NCBI GenBank assembly: GCA_009746045.1
Contig: RPFO01001213.1
Span: 1 to 50,252, forward strand
Length of the DNA stretch: 50,252 nt
Source of the DNA: Mesostigma viride
Taxonomy: Eukaryota; Streptophyta; Mesostigmatophyceae; Mesostigmatales; Mesostigmataceae
Direction: 5' to 3'
This document shows, piece by piece, positions 8,430-18,767 of this stretch. Below the pieces are notes generated by a model. It had not been told where the DNA came from and did no database searches. It worked only from the letters and a program-made list of their open reading frames with translations. Both the position numbers and the translations under genes were made by a program. Position 1 is the first letter of the stretch. Each line of letters starts with the position of its first letter.

Positions 8430-10247
8430 GTTTCCGAACAAGTCGGCAAGATGATCGAAGTTGTCAGGCAGCTCGGGAACGCCATGAACGCGGAGGACAC
8501 AGCCCAAGCCAAGGCAACGTGGGGCTCAGCGCTGGGGGATGTGCACCGGGCCTACCAGGCATATGGACCCGTCAAGAGAGGGAAGGGCGTGTCTCTCCCA
8601 ACTCCTCTGTACGGCAAGATCTGGGCGATTGTGAAGCCCTTTTGGCAGAAAGGAGAGCAAGCCAAGGCCGAAGGGGACGGCGCAGGCGACAAGGCAGGGG
8701 GGCTGAAGAGACGGACAAGTGGGGGCCGGACCAGAAGAACTTCATGCAGCGCTGGCTGTTCTGGTGTGAGGACCCTTTGAAGCCCGTTGTCGACGGCAAG
8801 CCGGCGATCGCACAGGATATCGCGGCTCGGCAAGACTTCCTTGACGCGCGCCCTAAAGACAAGGCGCACGAACTGTCCATTTTCACCGCGCATCGGGAAC
8901 TTGCGAGTTTCCAGTACTTCGACAGCCTGATCCAAGCGCCGATCATGTCCTGTGAGGCCCCTCCCAGCAACCTGATAAAAATAATGGAAGTCGCCAAGAA
9001 TTTGATAGAGGCGGCAAAGCAATTCGCCCACATCAAGTTCCTGGAGAACCCCCCTGATGGCCGCTTGCAAACAACTAACGGGACTTTCGACCCCGTATTG
9101 GTGAGGGAGCACGTGTTTGGCGTGAAGCTGAAGGGCACCTTCGCCACGGACCTCGACAAGTTCATCGCCGACTGCCGCCTGACCAGAGACTTTTGGCGGG
9201 TGGTCGTCACGGCCACGAGGGCGATCATTCTCACGCTGAGGGACCTTCCGCCGGCTAAAAGGAAAGTGGTCGACCAGAAGGACTGGAAGTTCCCGAGAGG
9301 GCTGCTCGCTTCCCACCCCCGTCATTTGTATGACGATTTGGGGGTGAAGACCAAACATCTGCTGGGTGTGCCAAAGGAGGCGGCGGCGGAGGTCGAGAAG
9401 GAGGTCGAGGAGGCGGCGGAGGAGGGGACTACCAAGGCCAAGAAGGGGTGGCGGGACAGGTTGGAAGCCTACAGCGATTGGAAGGGGGTGAGGATGGGAT
9501 CCGACTGGATCGCATACAGGACAATGACATGGAAGGAAAACGAAAAAAGAAAGGATCTGGTGGTGACGAAGGTGGTGGACGAGTTGTGCACGGGGTCTGA
9601 CAAAATTCCTCGGTCGCTGAAGGACCAGGCGTTTGCTGTGCTGGACCTGGCAGCTGACAGCAACGAGAAGTGGAGGAACCTGCGCAAGTGGGACCAGACT
9701 GCATTCCGGAGGAGCGCCACATTCCCAAACCCTCCTCGCATTTGAGCCCGGTCGTGTGGGATGTGGTTGACAAGATGACCAACGCCCTTTTTAGGGGACC
9801 CTGCAGAGTTCTGCTGGTGTTCGGGGAGCCCGCCCATATCCGCCGGTGGAAGCGCCTGGTCCGCCTTATCAAATATTGGCTTGTTGAAGATGGGTGGGAA
9901 GGCCTCGCCTACTTTTCCGACGACGATTCTTCGTCTGATGAGGATGATGATTCGGAGAAGGGGGAAGAGGGGAAGGAGGAAGAGGGGGAGGCGGATGAGG
10001 ATGAGGATGAGGAGGAGGATGAGGAGGAGAAGGAGGAAGAGGGGGAGGAGGATATTGCTGAGGGGCACCCGCCCGGGGTGGGTGGGGGCAGGCGGAGGGG
10101 GAGAAAGGGGATGGGGATGGGGAGAAGGGAGGAGGGGGAGGGGGGAGGGACGGGGGAGGAGATGGAAGGGGAGGGAAAAAGCGCAGTCGGGGTGATGGAG
10201 GCTCGCGTGAGGAGACAATGGGGGGGATGAAGACAAAAGGGGGGGAG
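8430..10247 (+). CDS. Large 3' exon: globular domain plus acidic tail
   Basis: Begins after GCGATGCAG with VSEQVGKMIEVVRQLGNAM. A frame change near 8,700 leads into a long open stretch up to 9,742: KWGPDQKNFMQRWLFWCEDP, HELSIFTAHRELASFQYFDS, KLKGTFATDLDKFIADCRLT, then a K/E-rich coil and RDRLEAYSDWKGVRMGSDW. A further frame change near 9,700 continues into VWDVVDKMTNALFRGPCRVL and RRWKRLVRLIKYWLVEDGWE, then a very acidic D/E run (about 9,915-10,060) and an R/G/E-rich tail ending at a GTAAGC. The domain does not match any family I can name. An acidic tail after a globular domain is typical of nuclear or chromatin-associated proteins, but that is inference. Confidence 0.55.
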
Positions 10248-11017
10248 GTAAGCGCCAGCGTGCTGGTGAAGGAGACTCGAGGCCTGTCGTTGGAAACGCC
10301 GGCGGGCGTATCTGTGATGAGGGGGATCGCCAGCAGGAAGGAGGCTCGCGGCCTGTTACTGGAAACGCCGGCGGGCGTATCTGTGATGAGGAGGGGGATC
10401 GCCAGCAGGAAGGAGGCTCGCAGCCTGTTACTGGTAACGCCGGCGGGCGTATCTGTGATGAGGATGGGGATCGCCAGCAGGAAGCAGGCTCGCGGCCTGT
10501 TACTGGTAGCGCCGGCGGGCGTTCCCGATTTACGGGAGGCGGTCGTGTCCGACAGATGGGAATGAGGCCTCGTCAGGATTCATGGGGACCCCCGGTTGAG
10601 GGGACCCCCGCCCTCGCCTCGGTTTCTTTGGGTCTGGGTGACGATCCCGTACCGTCGTCAGGAAGGACGGTTGTGATGACTTTGCCCCCCCGCTCGACGG
10701 GGATGGAGCAATGCCCGGACACGATACTGCTGAATGAGGATGACGATCCGGACCCGTCGGCTGACACGGATTTTGTTGCGAGCACCCCAATGCAGAAGAG
10801 GGTATTGGAGGCTCGTAACGTGGAGGGTCCGCCGACAGTCTCAGATGGAGGGCCGGCGTTTGCCGGATTGATGCGCCCGACTGAGGTGGTCGATGTTGAG
10901 GCGCCGCCAGGGACATCGAACGCACCGTTGACCGCATTGACGGATATCTTCGATCGAACAAGGATGCCCTTCCACGCTCCAACGGTACATTCGGCCGGTA
11001 AATTTCATTTTCAATAA
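10218..11017 (+). CDS. Reading segment with in-frame 69/72-bp repeats, unknown
   Basis: Two adjoining open frames (about 10,218-10,565 and 10,556-11,017) follow the acidic exon. The first contains four tandem units of 69 or 72 bp (23-24 codons) reading LLLETPAGVSVMRRGIASRK with variants. The second is D/P/T-rich (TILLNEDDDPDPSADTD, TDIFDRTRMPFHAPTVHS) and ends at a stop followed by AATAAA (about 11,015) and TTTAATAA. It may be the gene's last exon or a separate unit. A donor at 10,248 would instead place the repeat in an intron. Function is not known. Confidence 0.35.
10270..10530 (-). repeat. Tandem 69/72-bp repeat containing the island motif in reverse
   Basis: Four copies of (A)AACGCCGGCGGGCGTATCT start at about 10,294, 10,363, 10,435 and 10,507, spaced 69, 72 and 72 bp. 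On the minus strand each reads GATA-CGCC-CGCC-GGCG-TTT, the island motif with its CATCACA/CATGATA leader. Unit lengths are all multiples of three, so the plus-strand frame stays open. Confidence 0.8.
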
Positions 11018-11148
11018 ACGAGTTTAATAAGTACCTTAATATATTTCTACATAAGTTTTTTTGCATCAGTCCATGGCTTCATTGATTTCTCACACGACCC
11101 TTCCGTATTCATGTTAATTGGCATGTGCTTACGTGCAGGGAAAGGCGA

Positions 11149-11865
11149 AGAAGAAACTCCAGTTCGGTTTCCCCGTGGATCCGCGTTTGGGACTGTGTCC
11201 GGAGAGGCCGGCCGTGTTGTTGGCCAGGCCGCGGTCGGCGCACCAGTTGCACAACCGGGGGCGGGAGGGGCCTCCCTCCCACCCAACGCACCCCACGCAC
11301 CACCCTTACCGTGCGGTCAGCCAGGAAAAACGTACGAAGAGTTGATGGCAGAGGCGGCGGCTGCGCAGGGGCAGAAGGCAAAACGTCGGGGAGGGGGCAG
11401 GCGAGGGGCGGGGCAGGAGACGGAGGGTGCCGACGAACCTTCACAGCCGCAGAAGGGTGGTGGTCAGGGCAGAGATGGTGGGGGCTGCCAGTTGCGGAAA
11501 AGGGGGCGGTTTGCACAGCGGTCGACCCAATCAGGGACGTTGAGCCAGACGTCCGGATGCGCTTTATGGATGGCGCGAAACTGGGTCGCGGAGGTTGGAC
11601 TTCGAAATGGGTAGAGGACATGTGGCTAAACTGGCAGCACAAGTACCCCAAAAAGGAAGATTTTCTGCTCTTTGGCACCCTCCTGGGCCGCGAGAAGGAG
11701 AAGGTGGTGATCAGATGGTTTGATGAAGGGTACGAACTCGGTCGGAGTGATGAGAGCGAGAGAAGGTTTCGTTTCCCCCTGAAGTTCGCCAGCGAACATG
11801 TTACTCTCCTGAAGGAAGGCGCCAGCTGGGACAACATTCCTTCACATCGACCTGGCAAGCGATGA
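11149..11865 (+). CDS. Hypothetical exon with conserved-looking C-terminus, one frame change
   Basis: It starts after the acceptor-like CTTACGTGCAG. One frame reads a low-complexity A/G/P segment and then PGKTYEELMAEAAAAQGQKA with an R/G-rich linker. After a frame change near 11,500 the other frame gives a globular C-terminus: DPIRDVEPDVRMRFMDGAK, WTSKWVEDMWLNWQHKYPKK, EDFLLFGTLLGREKEKVVI, RWFDEGYELGRSDESERRF and KFASEHVTLLKEGASW, ending at a TGA at 11863. No known domain is recognised. It may be the last exon of the preceding gene or a separate gene; it is the last segment of the motif-bearing island. Confidence 0.45.
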   Translation, partial: RRNSSSVSPWIRVWDCVRRGRPCCWPGRGRRTSCTTGGGRGLPPTQRTPRTTLTVRSARKNVRRVDGRGGGCAGAEGKTSGRGQARGGAGDGGCRRTFTAAEGWWSGQRWWGLPVAEKGAVCTAVDPIRDVEPDVRMRFMDGAKLGRGGWTSKWVEDMWLNWQHKYPKKEDFLLFGTLLGREKEKVVIRWFDEGYELGRSDESERRFRFPLKFASEHVTLLKEGASWDNIPSHRPGKR

Positions 11866-13883
11866 TGGGCAAGGACTTTGCACGAAGTCGCGTTTTGCAC
11901 GTTTGCCCACCGCAACATTCAGAAATGCAGATGTACATAGTAGTTCGATCAGTGACCGCGACTTCTGGAAGTGGCAGTTTAGTAGAAGGGTTGACGTGTC
12001 GAATGTATATATGGTGCGGCGCGTCGAAGGGGATCCACGCTGATTGAGCACTTGCATGTGTTCTTTAAACATATTCGGACATGTATGAAATGAATAAATT
12101 GTTTGGACGATTGCAAATTGATTGATTGAAGAATGAGATACCATTATTAATTGAAAAATGTAAAACCTTATTGCGAATTTGTACTTCAAACTTTCACATG
12201 CATGCCCCAAATTGTGCATTTGTGCAGGTTTAGCTTATGAGAAGTAGCATTTATCTACAAATATTGAGAAATTTAGGGGCACTTGGGGTTGTTGGCCATG
12301 TTCATTCATGATAAAATGGACTTTTTATGCTGTAAAATCATATTCCACTAGTCCAAAACGCTGCTTTCATGACGTCAAAAGTACCAGCAATGGCCCTAGG
12401 TTGGAGCAGTAGATGTTGGGGACGCCCGAAACATCGGGTTAGAACGCGAAGCATCGCATTGTAAAAAACACGTGGCAAACCCAGTAGACATTCAAGATTT
12501 TTGGCCTGCAAATCGGACGGAGATCACATACATCCTAGAGAATCTCAGAAAAAATTGGTGCATTTTTGCGATTTTTTTTGTGACGGCCGTACACAAGAAT
12601 CTACCACTGACTTTTGTGTCAGCGCGGGTGAAGGAGTTGGTACGGATGCATAATGGTTTCTGGGTGTGCCACCTTGCACCGCGATGTATCGCGTTATCAA
12701 GCCTCGGGTCGTATACATCGCAATGGAAGAGAAAACGCGTAAAAAACCCAGCACTTCCCTCTCCGTAAGTAACTAAGTGCGTGAAGTAGGAAAGTAAGTT
12801 GAATATACATGGAAGGGGGCTGATTTGTCTTTGATATGCATGGTTGCTGCCTATGATGATGAATATTGTTGCGGGCACAACAGAGTGCACCGAATGGGCA
12901 TATAGCATTACCATGGCCCGGCAATACCATGGTCCGGATTCTCCCGATTTCTGGCCTGCGCTGGTTGTCTCCTTGATATAGCATTGCGTAAGAGGCATGA
13001 ATCTCACCAGGACACCTTCGACGGGCTCACAACAACATCACAATAACGATTACCAAAGTGCTTGCTGCCACACCACTGCCACATCACTTCCCACCACCCC
13101 AACACACCTACCACTGTTACGCCTTTGAGAGCAGTGCCACGATTGCATAGCAATACCAACATTCCTGTCGTTAGCATGGAGGACCACCAGGTGCATCGTG
13201 TGCATATACCCATGCATGTGACAGATATTATAGACTCCCACCAGGAGCATCGTCCACCACCATCATGAGTCTCGCCTGTTGGTGTAACTGCTGGCAGTGT
13301 CCCTACAACTCAGTATGGAATCTGCCATAAACGATAACGCCAGGCCCTGCACCACAGCTGCCACAATCTGCCATATTGACTTCGCCCATCGCAGCCTTGA
13401 TCGTGCATGATTGCAGCCACAAGTTCATGCCCCTCTTCATCCCTTCTATTATAGCACCAGAAACTGGGGCCACATTTAAGCAGCATCGGCAGCTGACACA
13501 GCTGGCACCTGGCACAAGTACAGATAATGCCAGTAGTATCAAAGAAGGCACCCCAAGTTGCTCACCATTGCTATCAATCACAGCCATGATCAATCTGTCA
13601 CTACCACTTGCCAGCACGACAGAATATCATGCATGACCTGGTGTGTTGCCACGCGGAAATCTGAATGGAGAGCTTTCACCACAAGCCCACCCCAATGTGT
13701 TGGTTTGCACAAATGCTACACCACCGTTGGCTGTACCGTGCCACCTGCCACATAAATTTCCTTTCCATCATGCAGCAGTAGCAACCATGACATAACCTCA
13801 AGGCTAGACCATAACATCTATCTGCATAACCGATAACCTTCATGATCGAGCTGCCTCGTGCCACTGGCCATACTCCGACGTCC
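11866..13883. other. Non-coding stretch, mostly featureless
   Basis: AT-rich first part, then mixed sequence. I see no convincing exon. It holds one 58-base module at about 12,928-12,985 (ACCATGGTCCGGATTCTCCC..., ending TTGATA) that recurs at 31,540-31,592 and 32,388-32,439. From 13,020 to 13,860 there are many CCACC/CATCA-type words without a clear period. Open frames here are short, overlap on both strands and have no recognisable composition. Confidence 0.6.
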
Positions 13884-14255
13884 GTCCTATATAGTCAGCA
13901 AAAGTTGGTGCGAGAGGTCCCCAGTTCGATTCCGGCCTGGATTCATTTGCAGATCGCGTTTTCCGCGGACCGGCACTAAACGCAAATGGTTTTCACCTTT
14001 GCGGCGTGCCAAATCAGAAGAAAATACTACTGCCATCTGCATTACTTTCTACCACATGTGCCACTCTCTTCTGCATCACTAGGTCCCACCTCTGCTGCCT
14101 AACCTGCCTGCTGCCAGCACCTTCGCTGGCATCAGCTCATGGCATGCTCATGGCCACATCCTCCATCTGCCGTGCATATGTAGCCCACGCTTCACTAGCC
14201 GGATTGTTAGTCCAGGGTGTGATGAACAACACATAAAAAATGCCCATGCACCTTT
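13884..14255 (+). repeat. tRNA-like SINE-type repeat, copy 1
   Basis: Bases 13,884-14,020 match 19,319-19,456 nearly base for base, and 14,225-14,255 matches 19,454-19,485, so this copy has about 205 extra bases in the middle. The module contains a Pol III B-box-like GTTCGATTCC (13,924) preceded by a possible A-box-like AGTCAGCAAAAGTTGG. The implied T-stem pairs in only three of five positions, so it is not a working tRNA. It is best read as a tRNA-derived SINE or tRNA-like relic. Confidence 0.5.
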
Positions 14256-14391
14256 GGCTGATCTCGATAGTACCGGCTACGCCCCCTTCTTAAGAAGGTT
14301 CCAGCCGTGTTCAGCCCGTCTCACGTGTCGAGACTGAACAAGTCTCGAGTGGACACGTGTGTAGTACTCCTACACACACAGATCTCGAATG

Positions 14392-15068
14392 CTCATGAAG
14401 AAGCTTGAGGCCATCACCGCCCACACCGAGGCCCTGCATGGCCACACCGGTCCCCAAGATAGCGGAGCAGACGGCCACCATTGCATCCCAGCCACCCCGG
14501 CAGGATGCTGGTGACCTCCCGCCGCTCTCCTACGCGGACCTGCTGCGGTCAGCGACCGCCTCCACCACCGACGCCATCGCCACGAAGCTCCAGGAGCTGG
14601 AGGACCACCGCCAGGCCCAGCAACGGGAGGTCACCGACCGCGCTCGCCGCGAGTGCCGAGTGGTGCTACGTCGCTTCCGGCCCAGAAGCCAGGTGAGACG
14701 TCAACCTCTCTTGCTGACGAGCTCAAGAACCAGCTTCTTACCCTCATGGGCCTGGTAGGTGAGGTAGAACTGCGTGGGTGCCACCGCCTTCCCCACTCTG
14801 ACACGGGACAAGGCGGCTCCCCCACCAGTCCTGCTCACCTTCCCCTCCCCTGAGGATAAGTAAGCAGCGGTTCCTCTCTCGTCGCAAGAGGTTGCACGAC
14901 CTCACCTGGACGCTGGATGACGACCTGACCCCCGCTCAGCAACAGCAGCGACGCGACCTGTGGCCGGAATACCTCCGCCATAAGCAGGACCCCCAGAAGC
15001 CCAAGGTGTACTGGAGGGGCGGGGACCTGATGATCAACCACAAGATGTGGACGCCCCCAGCGGGCTAG
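14392..15068 (+). pseudogene. LINE ORF1-like gene fragment (copy C1)
   Basis: Closely matches the minus-strand copy at 17,221-17,900. It covers the end of the coiled coil (KKLEAITAHTEA), the KLQELEDHRQAQQREVTDRA helix and the C-terminal nucleic-acid-binding part (RFLSRRKRLHDLTWTLDDDL, then QQQRRDLWPEYLRHKQDPQ and YWRGGDLMI). That succession is typical of ORF1 proteins of L1-like non-LTR retrotransposons. Small insertions relative to C2 (extra CGG near 14,680, TGAC near 14,800, TAAG near 14,860) break the frame. It lacks an N-terminus, and its 3' UTR is cut after GTAACCATT, where the TTAA element begins. Confidence 0.75.
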
Positions 15069-15105
15069 AATAGCAATAGCCCTAGCAATTGTAACCATTA
15101 ATTAA

Positions 15106-16804
15106 CCCCTAAATGGTCTGGCTGCCGATTTTCCGCCTAAAACTGAGTTACAGCCGACACGTCGGCCCCTTCTCGGGGGACCAAATGCCGCGAAAACTAT
15201 TGAGAATTAGGAAAAGTTTAGCTGAGAAGATCGAAAGTTTATAATTTTCCTCACAGCATGGTACTAGGGTTTGCATACTTCTGACAAAGTTATAGAGGTG
15301 TTCTGGCCGGTCAAAGTACAAGGGGTCAGGGTACTTTTTCACGTAAAACGTGCATTCCGGAAAACGACGACCTGGCCATGGCGGCTTGCGCCCACGCATG
15401 GCATTTACGTTTTCGTTCGAATTTTCTGACCAAACTCAGGAAATTGATTTTATACGTCCTAAAGATGATACAGGCCAATTTTTGGTTCGCGGGAATGCCA
15501 TTTGATAGGTGTCGGCAGCGTTCTTGCTGGAAAAAACTGCGATCAGGCCGGACGATAGAAACGTTGACAGCAATACATTTCCGGCGTATTTTAAAGGATA
15601 TATTGGTTTCTTTGTACTTTTTATGATACATGGTAGTCGTAAACGTGCAAGGGTGGCCAGAAATCGCCGAATCCAGCGACCATGCTGCACAACTTTGGTG
15701 TTCCGAAATGCGCCATTTTGCGGCCACCGCCTGGGCCAAGGTAACGCCATCCATGCCTGGTAAAGCTTAATCATCGTTTTCCTATCGATGTTTGACGTTT
15801 ATATATACGTTCTAGCTTGTGTTGCACATTCTTTTTGCATTATTCATGCTCTTTCTTGACCCTGGCCTGGCCCCTTTCTAAAACACCCTTCTTAGATGCT
15901 TCCCTCAGTCAGTTGACCTGCCACAGGGTGATGGTGATAAGTTTTAGAGGCTGTATGAGTTTGAATACCTCCATATATGTTTGTTATACATTTCCCACAC
16001 ACATATTGCATGAGTGTGAGGCAGTTGGCTGGTCTCTGTGGCATCATCAAGCATGTAACCGGTGAGTAGAAGCTTCCCATTGTCAGCATGTGCCACCAGG
16101 TGTGCTGGCCATCACCTGGCAAGCTATAGCAGCTTAGGCCTAGTTTATCCTTACTAGGGCAAGCTGAAATAGGCTTAAAATCACTAGTTTGTTGGTGGCT
16201 GCCTCCTAGAATGCATGCCTTGCGTAGGGTATCCGTACCACGTTACCTACATGCATGGACAAGGTGGCACCTGCACATAGGTGCCATGTAAGGGCAGTGT
16301 GATGATGCAGTTATGTTTCCCCATCATTGTGGAAGGGAAATGTATTGTGTGGCATGGTTGGGGGCCATATTAGTAGGTATTAGTAGGTAGTATGCCCACT
16401 CCTACCCCCTTGGTTGCTTTTTACCAACGGTACCCCTATGGGCTGTACTGGGTGTAACTGCTGGTATACCCACCCAAATGATGACCCCAATGGCTCAAAC
16501 TGTTCAGCAACTAATTGTTTATCATCCCTGAAGTGGTAGGTGCCTAGCTCTTACAACATAATTCAAAATGCACATTCTACCAAAAATGAAAACGCTCGTC
16601 TTGACCCCCCTGACTTTGACGGCAGTTATACATGGCCTACCCTGCATATATGTAAGGTTGTGATATACCAACCCGAAGGGCAACTCATGGACATGCTTGG
16701 CCCCCAAGGACAGCCATTGGATATGGGTGGGTTGGATGGCATCTGGTTTGCAAAATTGTGAAGTTACAGCCGATGCATCGGCAGTATTTCTGCCCATTTA
16801 GGGG
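15106..16804. mobile_element. TTAA-bounded element with 11-bp inverted termini (piggyBac-like, non-autonomous)
   Basis: TTAA (15,102-15,105) is followed by CCCCTAAATGG; the right end is CCATTTAGGGG (16,794-16,804) followed by TTAA (16,805-16,808). Termini starting CCC/ending GGG with TTAA target duplication are the hallmark of the piggyBac superfamily. Both ends also hold a subterminal GTTACAGCCGA followed by a small palindrome (GCCGACACGTCGGC and GCCGATGCATCGGC). No transposase-like frame is visible in 1.7 kb, so it would depend on another copy. The interior is otherwise anonymous. The chance that the TTAA ends arise from the local TTAATTAA repeats lowers certainty. Confidence 0.6.
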
Positions 16805-17220
16805 TTAATTAATTAATTAAACTCGTGCTCCCGTTGGGGAGTCACGGAGCACCGAAGTGCTTTTAATCCCTGTGTGTGCACTACAGGAGAAAGGGCAGAG
16901 ACCCCCAGTCTCCTTCATGCCAAAGGCATGCCACAGCTGCAATCGGGCGCGGCTAGCTAAAAGGACAGGCTAACGATCCGGCAAACTGTGGGTGCAATAA
17001 GACCCATGTGAGCATATCATAGCAAGGAGCGTGGGCAGGTAATCTGAACATAGCCAGGGCGTAGCATGGCTGTACTAGGACTAGGCTAAGGCTATGGCTG
17101 GTTGTGTACCGTGCGTTGGCGGCACGTGACTAGGTGTGTTGGCACAGCTAGGCAACATTCTAGGCATGGCTGCCTTAGCGGCAGTGACGCCAATGGTTAC
17201 AAGCTAGGGCTATTGCTATT
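16805..17220 (-). mobile_element. 3' UTR, terminal hairpin and TTAA tail of ORF1-element C2
   Basis: Read on the minus strand, this follows the stop of the ORF1-like frame with about 400 bases of UTR, then the hairpin CTCCC-CAAC-GGGAG, then a (TTAA)n tail at 16,805-16,820. It is nearly the exact reverse complement of 18,768-19,182. Confidence 0.7.
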
Positions 17221-18713
17221 CTAGCCCGCTGGGGGCGTCCACATCTTGTGGTTGATCATCAGGTCCCCGCCCCTCCAGTACACCTTGGGCTTCTGGGGGT
17301 CCTGCTTATGGCGGAGGTATTCCGGCCACAGGTCGCGTCGCTGCTGTTGCTGAGCGGGGGTGAGGTCGTCATCCAGCGTCCAGGTGAGGTCGTGCAACCG
17401 CTTGCGACGAGAGAGGAACCGCTGCTTATCCTCAGGGGAGGGGAAGGTGAGTAGGACTGGTGGGGGAGCCGCCTTGTCCCGTGAGTGGGGAAGGCGGTGG
17501 CACCCACGCAGTTCTACCTCACCTACCAGGCCCATGAGGGTAAGAAGCTGGTTCTTGAGCTCGTCAGCAAGAGAGGTTGACGTCTCACCTGGCTTCTGGG
17601 GGAAGCGACGTAGCACCACTCGGCACTCGCGGCGAGCGCGGTCGGTGACCTCCCGTTGCTGGGCCTGGCGGTGGTCCTCCAGCTCCTGGAGCTTTGTGGC
17701 GATGGCGTCGGTGGTGGAGGCGGTCGCTGACCGCAGCAGGTCCGCGTAGGAGAGCGGCGGGAGGTCGCCAGCATCCTGCCGGGGTGGCTGGGAAGCAATG
17801 GTGGCCGTCTGCTCCGCTATCTTGGGGACCTGTGTGGCCAGGGCCTCGGTGTGGGCGGTGATGGCCTCAAGCTTCTTCAGGAGCACGCCACACTTGCCCT
17901 CCACCTCAGTTAAGGCGAGAGACAAGTGCAGCATGCTTTTCCGAAGCCTGCGCCGCGGTGTGTAGCGCCGTGAACTGGGGTTGTAGCTTGTGGACGACCT
18001 TGGTTTCCACGTTGGAGACCCGGGCTTCCACCGTGTTGAGCGTGGTGTTCAGCGATGTCAGCTTCTCGGCCAGCGGCCAGGTCACGTGCTCCTCCAGCAC
18101 TGCGCGGATGTCATCCTTGCAGAGCTAGGGAGGGAGCCGATGGGGCAGCCGGCTGTGCGAGGCTGGCGTTGATCGCTCTGGTGATGTTGCCGACGTTGCG
18201 CTGGTAGTGGCTGGTCAAGATAAACAGGCGTTGGCTTGGTTCGTCAAAGGTGTAGAGCCAGGACGTGTCGCGGTAGTCGATAGCCGCCCCCCCCTTCGGG
18301 GCCACGAAGAGCTTCCGTTCCTGTACGAGGAACTCGAGAACCTCGACGCATTCCTGCGGCGACAGTCTCTGCCACTCGAAGAGGGAGAACATTCCGTCGC
18401 CGGGCAAGTATTGGCTCCATTTGTGGCGATCGTGGCATGGTTTCTTGGGTTCAGGCGAGGCGCTTGCCGAGGGTTTGGCGGGTAAGCCTGTCGGCTGAAC
18501 AATGGCGACTGGGCGAGAGGGTTGGGCTGGGCGCTGGGAAGCTGGGCCAGCTCCTTTTCCAGCCCTCGTTTTGCTTTGGTAGTCGTCATAGCTGGTCACG
18601 TGCGTAACTTTGGCAATACTGCGTTTCAGCCGTAACCGATTATACTGGCGTGTGCGTCTGAAAAAAGCGCATCGAATGCAACTGGTCTGACCGAATTTGG
18701 GGCTCAGACGCAA
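17221..18713 (-). pseudogene. LINE ORF1-like protein, longest copy (C2)
   Basis: About 500 residues on the minus strand, interrupted by two frameshifts (near 18,115 and 17,936). The first 200 residues hold a basic/proline-rich start and a compact domain (KWSQYLPGDGMFSLFEWQRL, ECVEVLEFLVQERKLF, FILTSHYQRNVGNITRAI). A coiled coil follows (LTSLNTTLNTVEARVSNVE; KKLEAITAHTEALATQV), then the C-terminal RNA-binding-type region with VLLTFPSPEDKQRFLSRRK, LDDDLTPAQQQQRRDLW and YWRGGDLMINHK. L1-type ORF1 proteins are RNA chaperones that trimerise through the coil; that is family knowledge. No endonuclease or reverse-transcriptase ORF follows, so the copy is ORF1-only. The next feature downstream is its 3' UTR. 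Confidence 0.75.
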
Positions 18714-18767
18714 AAGATCTGAGCTCCGCCGTCAGCCATACCGCCGTCAGCCATTTTCGTCTAGGAA

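Noticed and set aside
12492-13007. 171-codon minus-strand frame
   Set aside because: Part of it comes from the dispersed 58-base module; no motif, no splice signals, anonymous composition.
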